Shown in pieces: positions 8,201 to 13,458 of a DNA stretch of 15,606 nt (positions are counted from its first letter, which is position 1; every line of letters begins with the position of its first letter). The position numbers and the translations under genes are program-made. This DNA is from Candidatus Omnitrophota bacterium. Lineage in GTDB: Bacteria > Omnitrophota > Gorgyraeia > B26-G9. Below the pieces are notes generated by a model that had not been told where the DNA came from, ran no database searches, and saw nothing but the letters and a program-made list of their open reading frames with translations. The stretch covers positions 1 through 15,606 of the forward strand of contig JAKLQT010000097.1 of the NCBI GenBank assembly GCA_022013205.1, given 5' to 3'.

Positions 8201-10447
8201 AGTTCAATAACAATTCAGGTAGCTAAACAGCTGGCCCGGTATCTCGGAATCACTGATCCGGAACTAATTGCTGAGATTATGCCTGTGCTGCAGACAGGTA
8301 TAGCTGATGTAATGATGTCAAAAACTGATGCAATCCAAAATCTGGCAAAGGCCATCGATAAGGTAGACTCTAAAATCGATATTACCAAACTTGATGGAAA
8401 GATGATGAATGCGGGTTTAAAAGATGTAAATTTATATTCCAATCTCATAACTACGCTGGTTTCAGACCAGGTAGTGCAGGAGCTTGGACTTGATCCAGGC
8501 GTCATGCCTATAGTTCAGATAGGTATTGCTGAGTTTATGGCTGCCGGAACCACCACAGCCAAGGCAAAGGTTGCTGATAAGATCATAGCCCAGATAAGCG
8601 ATATGACAGGTGTTGATGTAATAGATAGGGATACCTTGGTAAGTATTATTGATGTTAAAATTAATAGTGCAAATCTTGCTTTAAACCCGGTAACTGTTGA
8701 CGCCGTGGAAAAGCTGGCAAATAAGTTAGGCATTACGGAATCTAAGATGCCTGAAGTAATGCCTGTTCTTCAAACAGGAGTAGCCAATATTATGCTTGCC
8801 GTGCTAAAATCAAAAACAGAAGCAACCAAACAGCTTGCTCAAAGCATAAGCAGTGATTTATCAAGTCCTGTCGAAACAGATGTCTTAGGCAGCGTTGTTG
8901 ATTTACAGATAAATAAATCAACTATGGCCGCAAATCCAACAACAGTCACGGCTTCAGAGCAGATAGCTGAGGATATAGGAATAGGAGAAGAGCTAAAAGC
9001 TGAGATGCTGCCGATTATTCAAGCCAATGTTGCTCAGATTATGAGCGCGCAGTCTCCTGAAACAAAGACTTTGGCAATGGATAGTCTTATAGCGGCTTTA
9101 AGTACAAGGACTGAGGTGGCCCAGACAAAGGCAGAGCTAAAGGAAACAATAAATAACAGTATTACAGCAGCATCAGTTACTGCAGCGGCTGAATTCGCGA
9201 TGCCCGCACAAATAAATACTGCCCAATTAAGTGAAACTGCTGATAATCTTCAGGTAAAGCTTTTATCAGAGGCTGGTTTGACACCAGAGGTGGTGGTAAG
9301 GGTTAAGCAAAATATTAATGTCGGCGCTCATGAGGGGGTCTCGTTTACCAAGCAAAACATGCCGCAGGAGATAGATACGGCAATAAAAGATGCCGGTTTC
9401 ACCGGAGATGTTAAAGTAAAAATAAGTTCAAGCCGTAAAGGACAAGTTCTTGCAGAAAGTAAGATGAATATCAGGGTTTTGAGAATTGAGGATAATTCCG
9501 CGGATATTACAATAACTTTTGATAATTTCGATACAAATAGCAAAGATCAGATAAGCAAAATACGCAACTCTCATGAGAACAAAGAAACAGGCTTGTTGCT
9601 TGACACTAATGAGGCAAAGCATCTTGATTTGTTTACAGCAATGAAAGATCAGGGCAAGGCTAAGGTTACATTAGAGCGTACTCTATTTAGCGAAGAAATC
9701 AAGGAAAAGCAGTCATTGCTTGATTTTATAGCGATTGACGAGACAATGTTTGCTGCTGCTGCCGGAGAGGTCCTGACTGAAAAGGTGTTTAAGACGCGGC
9801 TTAGCGGATTGATGAGCCAGCAAATGGTAACCGATGTGACTGAAGGCGGAACAACTAAATTCATGCTCACACAAAACAATTCTCTTAGCGTTAAATTAGA
9901 ATCAGGAGAAACAGTGACGGCAAATTTGGATAGCCTCCTATTGCAGATAGGTTTATCGCCAAACGATTTTATAATTGTTGACTCAAATACTTCGGCGGCC
10001 ATGCAAAACTCGGAGAATCCGCTGCCCGTGACTAATGAAATAATTTTAGCAGTTGCGGAAAATATTGGCAAAAAGAGCAATGCCAAAGTCAGAGTACATA
10101 GGGTAGTTCCTAATGACAAAGAGACAGTGGCCGAACTGATAAAGTTCCAGGCAGCAAATGATAATGTAACATTTTCGGTGTTTGAAAAGAATATTGGCTC
10201 CAAACAGATAAGAAACGGAGATGCAATTGTGCTTCGAGCATTGGGGATATTATCCGGTACTGAAAAAGTAGAGGTTGGAAGCAGAAAAGCCTTTGCCCGT
10301 GCGATACTGGCAACCATAAAAATCGATATGTCCCAGAAAGACTTAGAGAGTTTATTAGGAGAAACATATGAGTCTACAAGTATGGGGCTAATAATTACTC
10401 TGGATAAAGATATAGAATTGTTAATAGCCGCTGAAACATGGGCTTAA
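5207..10447 (+). CDS. Giant exported protein: Tiki/TraB-like N-terminal module plus seven-repeat array
   Basis: 1746 residues from ATG 5207. Residues 1-26 form a Sec signal peptide (MKGINIFR, a hydrophobic run, then SIFA). Residues ~44-516 are a complete paralog of the 579-residue protein at 11459. Shared landmarks are IQDAH (His73), LEGASGR (Glu101, Arg106), LYGVE, NLEAF, PFK, a long helical middle, DMRD (Arg441), ITGGFHT (His469), ISYIVIAPR and a closing YF..M.G.KT. The H-E-R-GxxH order matches the Tiki/TraB/ChaN superfamily, known for proteases, esterases and haem-binding proteins; the specific activity is unknown. Residues ~520-763 are a Ser/Gly/Asp-rich linker. Residues 765-1323 hold seven degenerate repeats (consensus around LxxNPV...LQTGIA). 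Residues 1324-1746 are mixed alpha/beta and unrecognised. I see no anchor, lipobox or C-terminal membrane segment, so the product is probably periplasmic or released. A probable terminator follows the stop. Confidence 0.9.
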   Translation: MKGINIFRLTSIAVSILLMINGSIFAARGAPVQPKDVGIEDVLNIKIPSSWGIVRDSYNSGTDKLIINIQDAHCDFLAQENISKILGRLASEYRLKVVALEGASGRVENPVLSFFPQEDVKKEVSMYLVREGKLTGAEYLAITSDYGLKLYGVEDMRLYMDNLEAFQQSQPFKNEAKGYFVDLKQALDKLKPYLYNDGLKEYDALEEKYSSKRISFDEYVAALFRLMQKNGLNKVEYPTFFELQKAVELEAKVDFQKADTERTSLITELAQLIIDKQDISLLVEKSLNFKKGVVSAGAFAGYLKDLAFRMKLNMAGYPNFSAYEEYITKYEEVANENLFKELKQINTDLKNVLYTDAGQRQLDVLYQNLESLVKLVDIKMVNEDIEYFFKNRAQINSEEFRKFIEPQAYKHKLLIKLPPKISFLDVCIPAWAKFYELADMRDTAFIEKTLQYMDLDNENYAALITGGFHTGQLTRILKSKKISYIVIAPRASASGDSVYFNIMQGGKTRLEQFLLQLQSTLGPFIGGLDQSNLSDDLKSKNQEKLELQVESAAAIMAVNVIANSDTADGVKWGDVRTAVKEAINISFENSGMPLEQTEHLGAIVDNIINSLEKQESQGALQVSDGALTIDLGGGKSENVLVYGGVEGSKISVIAKADAPLVIASLGLTPDSGTPVAVNPALASDETTIADILLSKMESSDESSDMSLSDKVNVRVVLDEASSMLKSGAENQSVLSSLKVKLQDGGLSKQDTDDFISMIVVADTNLASNPVIVQAAKHVAVAIGLDSKDTKLMSTLQTGIARVISSDAGTKPEAVKQLANEINADAGTLWAVIDSEITVAGLSTNPVVAQAAKQVAVSIGLDEKDTGLMSTLQTGIAGVMSAPADTKQEAVAQLASEIGVSADKLVTFGNLIDTEVFVASLSVNPVIVLSAKKVAIKTGLDNADTGLMSTLQIGIARVISAPLGTKQEAVTQLANEINVNKDTLGSIIDTEVSTASLATSSITIQVAKQLARYLGITDPELIAEIMPVLQTGIADVMMSKTDAIQNLAKAIDKVDSKIDITKLDGKMMNAGLKDVNLYSNLITTLVSDQVVQELGLDPGVMPIVQIGIAEFMAAGTTTAKAKVADKIIAQISDMTGVDVIDRDTLVSIIDVKINSANLALNPVTVDAVEKLANKLGITESKMPEVMPVLQTGVANIMLAVLKSKTEATKQLAQSISSDLSSPVETDVLGSVVDLQINKSTMAANPTTVTASEQIAEDIGIGEELKAEMLPIIQANVAQIMSAQSPETKTLAMDSLIAALSTRTEVAQTKAELKETINNSITAASVTAAAEFAMPAQINTAQLSETADNLQVKLLSEAGLTPEVVVRVKQNINVGAHEGVSFTKQNMPQEIDTAIKDAGFTGDVKVKISSSRKGQVLAESKMNIRVLRIEDNSADITITFDNFDTNSKDQISKIRNSHENKETGLLLDTNEAKHLDLFTAMKDQGKAKVTLERTLFSEEIKEKQSLLDFIAIDETMFAAAAGEVLTEKVFKTRLSGLMSQQMVTDVTEGGTTKFMLTQNNSLSVKLESGETVTANLDSLLLQIGLSPNDFIIVDSNTSAAMQNSENPLPVTNEIILAVAENIGKKSNAKVRVHRVVPNDKETVAELIKFQAANDNVTFSVFEKNIGSKQIRNGDAIVLRALGILSGTEKVEVGSRKAFARAILATIKIDMSQKDLESLLGETYESTSMGLIITLDKDIELLIAAETWA
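5336..6754 (+). other. Tiki/TraB-like module (residues ~44-516)
   Basis: The segment starts at IKIPSSWG and ends at GGKTRLEQFL, both mirrored in the paralog at 11459-13198 (VIPASWG and GKKTEWEEVL). The C-terminal half reads R-D, a helix, a hydrophobic strand, GGFH, a helix with Leu, then ISYIVI. This closely follows the TraB/GumN pattern of Arg-Asn, helix, G-x-x-H, helix, G-y-x-V. The first motif is QDAH rather than the usual GxxH. The helical middle of roughly 270 residues is larger than I expect for TraB/ChaN proteins. Confidence 0.5.
7295..7318 (+). repeat. Perfect 12-bp tandem duplication
   Basis: GAAAGCTCAGAT occurs twice back to back, encoding ESSD-ESSD in the linker before the repeat array. 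It is in frame and probably a recent slippage event. Confidence 0.9.
7499..9175 (+). repeat. Seven degenerate 75-86-residue protein repeats
   Basis: Unit starts read by eye are at 7499, 7727, 7964, 8192, 8417, 8675 and 8924, giving lengths of 76, 79, 76, 75, 86, 83 and about 84 codons. Each unit runs: LxxNPV, a helix, GL or GI, MSTLQTGIA or MPVLQTGIA, a helix with KQLA, and a closing (I/V)(I/V)D motif. Units 1-3 are close to each other, while 4-7 are more diverged. The units look all-helical. No known repeat family comes to mind. Confidence 0.85.
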
Positions 10448-10463
10448 TTATTTAATTTTGCAG

Positions 10464-10500
10464 GCATGCAGGATAAGGATAATCCTACATGCACTGTTTT
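10464..10500 (+). terminator. Probable intrinsic terminator after the giant gene
   Basis: The stem GCATG-C-AGGAT pairs with ATCCT-A-CATGC (10464-10474 with 10482-10492; one C/A mismatch, 7-nt loop). A short T-run ending at 10500 follows, and a small CTGTTTT/AAAACAG fold (10494-10508) overlaps it. The stem begins 17 bases after the stop codon. The rest of the 10448-10571 gap holds nothing else I can name. Confidence 0.55.
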
Positions 10501-10571
10501 AAAAACAGGGAATAATAATTTCATACCGGGTCAAATATTCAATACCATTCATTAAAGTAAATACTTGACTA

Positions 10572-10604
10572 ACCATACCTGCACCTCGTAGGTGCAGGTA
10601 TGGT
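10572..10604 (+). repeat. Left REP-like palindrome of the RAYT element
   Basis: Perfect 15-bp arms (ACCATACCTGCACCT at 10572-10586 and its complement at 10590-10604) around a CGT loop. It ends immediately before the AGGAAAGG ribosome binding site at 10605, so in the transcript it could affect translation of the transposase. Confidence 0.9.
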
Positions 10605-10618
10605 AGGAAAGGTAGAAT

Positions 10619-11281
10619 ATGAGTAAAAATGAACAAAAAAAATTATATACCGATAAGATATATCATGTATTTTCTAAAAGTATTTTCAAATTTAAAATTT
10701 TTAGAAATACCGAAGAATTTGACAGAATGAGAGAACTGATTTGGTTTTATAAGAGAGAAAAGCCTGTTATCAGGTATTCATCTTTTTTGGAATTAATTAA
10801 TAAAGATAGCTTTTATAAGCATAATTTATCGGATAATAGGGATTTAGTGGAAATAATAGCATATTGTATTATGCCCACACATATTCATCTGGTTTTAAAA
10901 CAGGTGATAGATAAAGGTATTTCAACTTTTCTGAGTAATGCGCTTAATAGTTATACCCGCTATTTTAACTTTAAGATTAAAAGAAAGGGGCCTCTTTGGG
11001 AAAGCAGATTTAAAAGTGTCAGCGTTGATACTGACGAACAGCTGCTGCACCTAACCAGGTATGTACACCTTAATCCAGTAACCGCCCGCTTAGTAGATGC
11101 CCCCAAGGATTGGAAATATTCCTCTTATAAGGAATTTTTACAGGAGAGGACTGGGGAAAAATCTATTTGTAACTATTTTAATGTTCTTGACATAGATCCC
11201 CATCAATACAAGGAATTTGTGAATTCTCAAATCGATTATCAGCGCGAATTAGCAGTGATAAAAGCAAAATTCATTGATTGA
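10619..11281 (+). CDS. REP-associated tyrosine transposase (Y1/HUH, IS200-like TnpA_REP)
   Basis: 220 residues, a normal length for a RAYT. These enzymes nick and rejoin single-stranded DNA at palindromic ends through a covalent 5'-phosphotyrosine. The HUH metal-binding motif is MPTHIH (His88, His90). The catalytic Tyr is Tyr112 or Tyr115 in NSYTRYFN. The family signatures GPLWESRFKS (124-133) and YVHLNPVTARLV (148-159) follow, then W-KYSSY. All expected catalytic residues are present and the frame is intact, so the enzyme may be active. The ATG at 10619 has AGGAAAGG at 10605-10612. The gene appears more AT-rich than its neighbours, and its product is the only non-exported one here, fitting later arrival by transposition. 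I see no clear promoter; TTGACT at 10565 has no matching -10. Confidence 0.93.
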   Translation: MSKNEQKKLYTDKIYHVFSKSIFKFKIFRNTEEFDRMRELIWFYKREKPVIRYSSFLELINKDSFYKHNLSDNRDLVEIIAYCIMPTHIHLVLKQVIDKGISTFLSNALNSYTRYFNFKIKRKGPLWESRFKSVSVDTDEQLLHLTRYVHLNPVTARLVDAPKDWKYSSYKEFLQERTGEKSICNYFNVLDIDPHQYKEFVNSQIDYQRELAVIKAKFID

Positions 11282-11313
11282 CCATACCTGCACCTACGAG
11301 GTGCATGTATGGT
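11281..11313 (+). repeat. Right REP-like palindrome of the RAYT element
   Basis: Arms at 11281-11295 and 11299-11313 around an ACG loop, with one mismatch (T at 11306 where G would pair). The loop ACG is the complement of the left loop CGT, so the whole 33-nt unit is the inverted copy of 10572-10604. Its first base is the last base of the transposase stop codon. Confidence 0.9.
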
Positions 11314-11333
11314 AATATTTGTTGCTAAATCAC

Positions 11334-11352
11334 TTAGGATATTTTAGGATAT
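11334..11352 (+). promoter_or_regulatory. Tandem TTAGGATAT direct repeats upstream of a promoter
   Basis: TTAGGATAT occurs at 11334-11342 and 11344-11352, a 10-base period or about one helical turn. The pair ends four bases before the -35 hexamer at 11357. This spacing suits an activator binding site, but no regulator is identified. Confidence 0.35.
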
Positions 11353-11356
11353 AATG

Positions 11357-11385
11357 TTGACAGTAGGAGTATTGTATGGTAAACT
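11357..11385 (+). promoter_or_regulatory. Sigma70-type promoter with extended -10
   Basis: A perfect -35 TTGACA (11357-11362), a 17-base spacer, and TAAACT (11380-11385) preceded by the extended -10 TGG. Transcription would start near 11392 and give a leader of about 67 bases for the 579-residue protein. It lies outside the RAYT element, so it belongs to the host locus. Confidence 0.65.
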
Positions 11386-11458
11386 TTATCAATTTTGTTA
11401 ACCCGGTTATAACGTATTGTGTTGATAATCTAAAAGTGGTTGAAAGAGGAGGATTTAG

Positions 11459-13198
11459 ATGAATAATGGGGGCATTTTAAATAGGGTGAAGGGTTTAGGT
11501 GGTAGGGGTTGGATTATCATAGGCTTGATGGCGGGCATGTTTTTGGTGCAAAATCATGCTGCCTTTGCTCAGGAAGTAACGGATAATGAATCTGTTTTAG
11601 AGCTTATGGATGATGTAGAGGAGATAGATAATCAGCCGACAGAGCTTGAATTATCTGGCCCTTTAGCTATAGAGGATGAGATAATTGAGGAAGATTTCGC
11701 TGAGGCTGAGGAAGAAAAACCAAAGGATATATTTGACCTGGTTATCCCGGCTTCATGGGGGCGCGTAAAAGAGGTATATAAAGGAAGCAGTGAGGAAGTT
11801 ATTATCCATATCCAGGACGCGCATAATAATTATGAAGCGCAGACAAATATAGCAAATATAATTGATTCGCTTGTTGAGGAGTATGGCCTTAATATTGCCG
11901 GAATTGAAGGGTCTGTTGGGAGAATAATGACAGAATTATATTCAACTTTTCCTGACGATGATGCCCGATATTTGGCTAGTGATTTTTTTGTTAGAGACGG
12001 TACATTTAGCGGGCCGGAAGCTTTGGTTATCCGCAAGGGATTTGAATACCCCCTGAAGATATATGGGATTGAGAACGAGGAACTCTATAATACTAACCTC
12101 GAAGCCTTTAAGGAATCTCTTCCTTTTAAAAAGGACGCGATAGCTTATTTTAAAGAGTTAGGCAGTAGGCTGGGAGAGCTAAAATCCCAGCTTTATACTC
12201 CTGAACTGCTTGAAATTGACGGAAAACAACTGGCTTATGAGATTGGATTCTTGAGTTTAAATGATTATTGTCAGTATCTAAATAATATGGTGAAGGATAT
12301 GGAGCAGATCAATGAGGATTATCCGAATTTCAAAAAACTTTTAAAAGCTGTAGAAATTGAAGAAGTTTTGGATTTTGCTAAAGCCGAGGAAGAACGCACA
12401 AAACTCTTAACAGAGTTAACCAATGTATTGACAGAAGAGGATATCAGAAAGCTGTTAGATAAAGGAATAGCTTACAAAAATGAACAGATGAGCGCATCCC
12501 TCTATCTTTCTTTTGTAAAGGAGCTGGCCAAGAAAAACGAGGTAGACTTTACAGAGTATAAAAACCTGGATCAGTATATCGAATATGCAACAAGTTATGA
12601 TGAGATAGAAAGTTTTGAGCTTTTTAATGAAATAGAAGAAGTCAATTTAGCTATAAGGTCAAAGCTTTATGCTATTGACACCCAGAAAAAACTTGATTTT
12701 TTAGTAAGAGGGTTAAAGGTAATGATGCGGCTTGTTGAAATAAAGATGGTGAATAAAGACCTGGAGTTTTACATGAGCCATCAAAGTGAGTTGAAGGTGG
12801 ATGAATATATCAGCTTTATTAAGGAACAGGCAGGCGAATACGGCATTACAATGGATTTGCCTGTGGATATCAGCTACCTTGATGTTTATATACCTGCCTG
12901 GGTAGAGTTTTACCGGGTTGCCGGATTCCGGGATGCGGCGATGATTGATAATACACTGAAACTTCTAAGGAAAAATAAACAAAGGCTGGGCATAATGGTA
13001 ACCGGTGGATTTCATACCCGCAAACTGATAGAGCTTATGCAGGAAAGAGGGATTTCTTATATAGTCGTGACCCCGCGCATTACTCAAAATATACCCGGCC
13101 CTTATTTTGACCGGATGACAGGCAAAAAGACAGAATGGGAGGAAGTTTTGGAAGGGGCACGTGAAATAGTGCCTCAAGAGGCAGGCAATGTCCAATAA
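11459..13198 (+). CDS. Exported stand-alone Tiki/TraB-like protein (579 aa)
   Basis: The start is fixed by AGAGGAGG at 11445-11452, six bases before the ATG. Residues 1-37 are a Sec signal peptide (GRGWIIIGLMAGMFL, then HAAFA before QE). Residues ~41-90 are a very acidic linker. Residues ~91-566 parallel the N-terminal module of the upstream giant protein along its whole length: IHIQDAH (His122), IEGSVGR (Glu150, Arg155), IYGIE, NLEAF, PFK, a long helical middle, GFRD (Arg491), VTGGFHT (His519), ISYIVVTPR, YFDRM. Conservation of these polar residues across both copies suggests a shared active or ligand-binding site. By family resemblance this could be a metal-dependent peptidase, esterase or haem-binding protein; the sequence does not decide. 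The protein ends shortly after the module, so it is the minimal version. It has its own promoter and leader and starts 145 bases after the RAYT element. Confidence 0.9.
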   Translation: MNNGGILNRVKGLGGRGWIIIGLMAGMFLVQNHAAFAQEVTDNESVLELMDDVEEIDNQPTELELSGPLAIEDEIIEEDFAEAEEEKPKDIFDLVIPASWGRVKEVYKGSSEEVIIHIQDAHNNYEAQTNIANIIDSLVEEYGLNIAGIEGSVGRIMTELYSTFPDDDARYLASDFFVRDGTFSGPEALVIRKGFEYPLKIYGIENEELYNTNLEAFKESLPFKKDAIAYFKELGSRLGELKSQLYTPELLEIDGKQLAYEIGFLSLNDYCQYLNNMVKDMEQINEDYPNFKKLLKAVEIEEVLDFAKAEEERTKLLTELTNVLTEEDIRKLLDKGIAYKNEQMSASLYLSFVKELAKKNEVDFTEYKNLDQYIEYATSYDEIESFELFNEIEEVNLAIRSKLYAIDTQKKLDFLVRGLKVMMRLVEIKMVNKDLEFYMSHQSELKVDEYISFIKEQAGEYGITMDLPVDISYLDVYIPAWVEFYRVAGFRDAAMIDNTLKLLRKNKQRLGIMVTGGFHTRKLIELMQERGISYIVVTPRITQNIPGPYFDRMTGKKTEWEEVLEGAREIVPQEAGNVQ

Positions 13199-13268
13199 AG
13201 AGATAATAAGCTTAAAAAGCAAAAAATGGTAAATGGCGCTAAACGAACAAAATAAAATATAAGGCTTT

Positions 13269-13288
13269 AAAAAATAAAATTATTTTTT
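13269..13288 (+). terminator. Weak AT-only hairpin with T-run
   Basis: AAAAAATA (13269-13276) pairs with TATTTTTT (13281-13288). The stem has no G:C pairs, so termination here is doubtful. I see no better terminator after the stop at 13198; the rest of 13199-13314 is AT-rich and featureless to me. Confidence 0.2.
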
Positions 13289-13314
13289 TGTAAGTATTGT
13301 AATGGCAACCAGTT

Positions 13315-13363
13315 ATAGTTTTCAAAAAATTTTTTCATAACCTTGCGGAATTTGAAAACCTAT
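13315..13363 (+). promoter_or_regulatory. Inverted repeat overlapping a promoter
   Basis: GTTTTCAAA (13318-13326) and TTTGAAAAC (13351-13359) are perfect complements. ATA/TAT extends the match past one bulged C. The right arm lies between the -35 and -10 hexamers. The spacer contains AAAAAATTTTTT (13324-13335) just upstream of the -35, which could act as an UP-like element. Confidence 0.35.
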
Positions 13364-13371
13364 GGTATACT
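13343..13371 (+). promoter_or_regulatory. Sigma70-type promoter with extended -10
   Basis: -35 TTGCGG (13343-13348), a 17-base spacer, and TATACT (13366-13371) with TGG directly before it. TATGGTATACTT at 13361-13372 differs by one base from TATGGTAAACTT of the promoter at 11357-11385. The leader to the first ATG would be about 80 bases. Confidence 0.6.
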
Positions 13372-13445
13372 TAATCACCTTTGCTTATTTTTTTTAAAGA
13401 GATTTTTTAGATATAGTAAATAGAGTTTAAAGAAAAACAAAAAAC

Positions 13446-13451
13446 AGGAGG
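13446..13451 (+). promoter_or_regulatory. Ribosome binding site for the ATG at 13459
   Basis: AGGAGG with a seven-base spacer to ATG 13459. It is the better spaced of two candidate sites for this gene. Confidence 0.7.
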
Positions 13452-13458
13452 TTAAAAA

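Larger units (their letters stand above)
10572..11313 (+). mobile_element. Compact RAYT element: Y1 transposase between inverted palindromes
   Basis: A single transposase gene lies between two 33-nt palindromes that are reverse complements of each other except for one base. The gene fills almost all of the 742 bases: its Shine-Dalgarno starts directly after the left palindrome, and the last base of its TGA stop is the first base of the right one. No target duplication is visible, as expected for Y1/HUH single-strand transposition. It sits between two paralogous genes. Confidence 0.8.

Noticed and set aside
9649..10317. Minus-strand open frame of 222 codons
   Set aside because: It lies wholly opposite the giant gene, has no recognisable domain and no clear ribosome binding site. 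It looks like a shadow of the + strand codon pattern.
10565..10604. TTGACT at 10565 as -35 of a transposase promoter
   Set aside because: The -10 position would fall inside the palindrome and reads GTAGGT, a poor match.
10572..11313. CRISPR-like pair of repeats
   Set aside because: There are only two copies, inverted, palindromic and flanking a transposase gene. There is no direct repeat-spacer series.
10562..11323. Target-site duplication around the transposase element
   Set aside because: The bases left of 10572 and right of 11313 show no matching direct repeat, and none is expected for a Y1 transposase.
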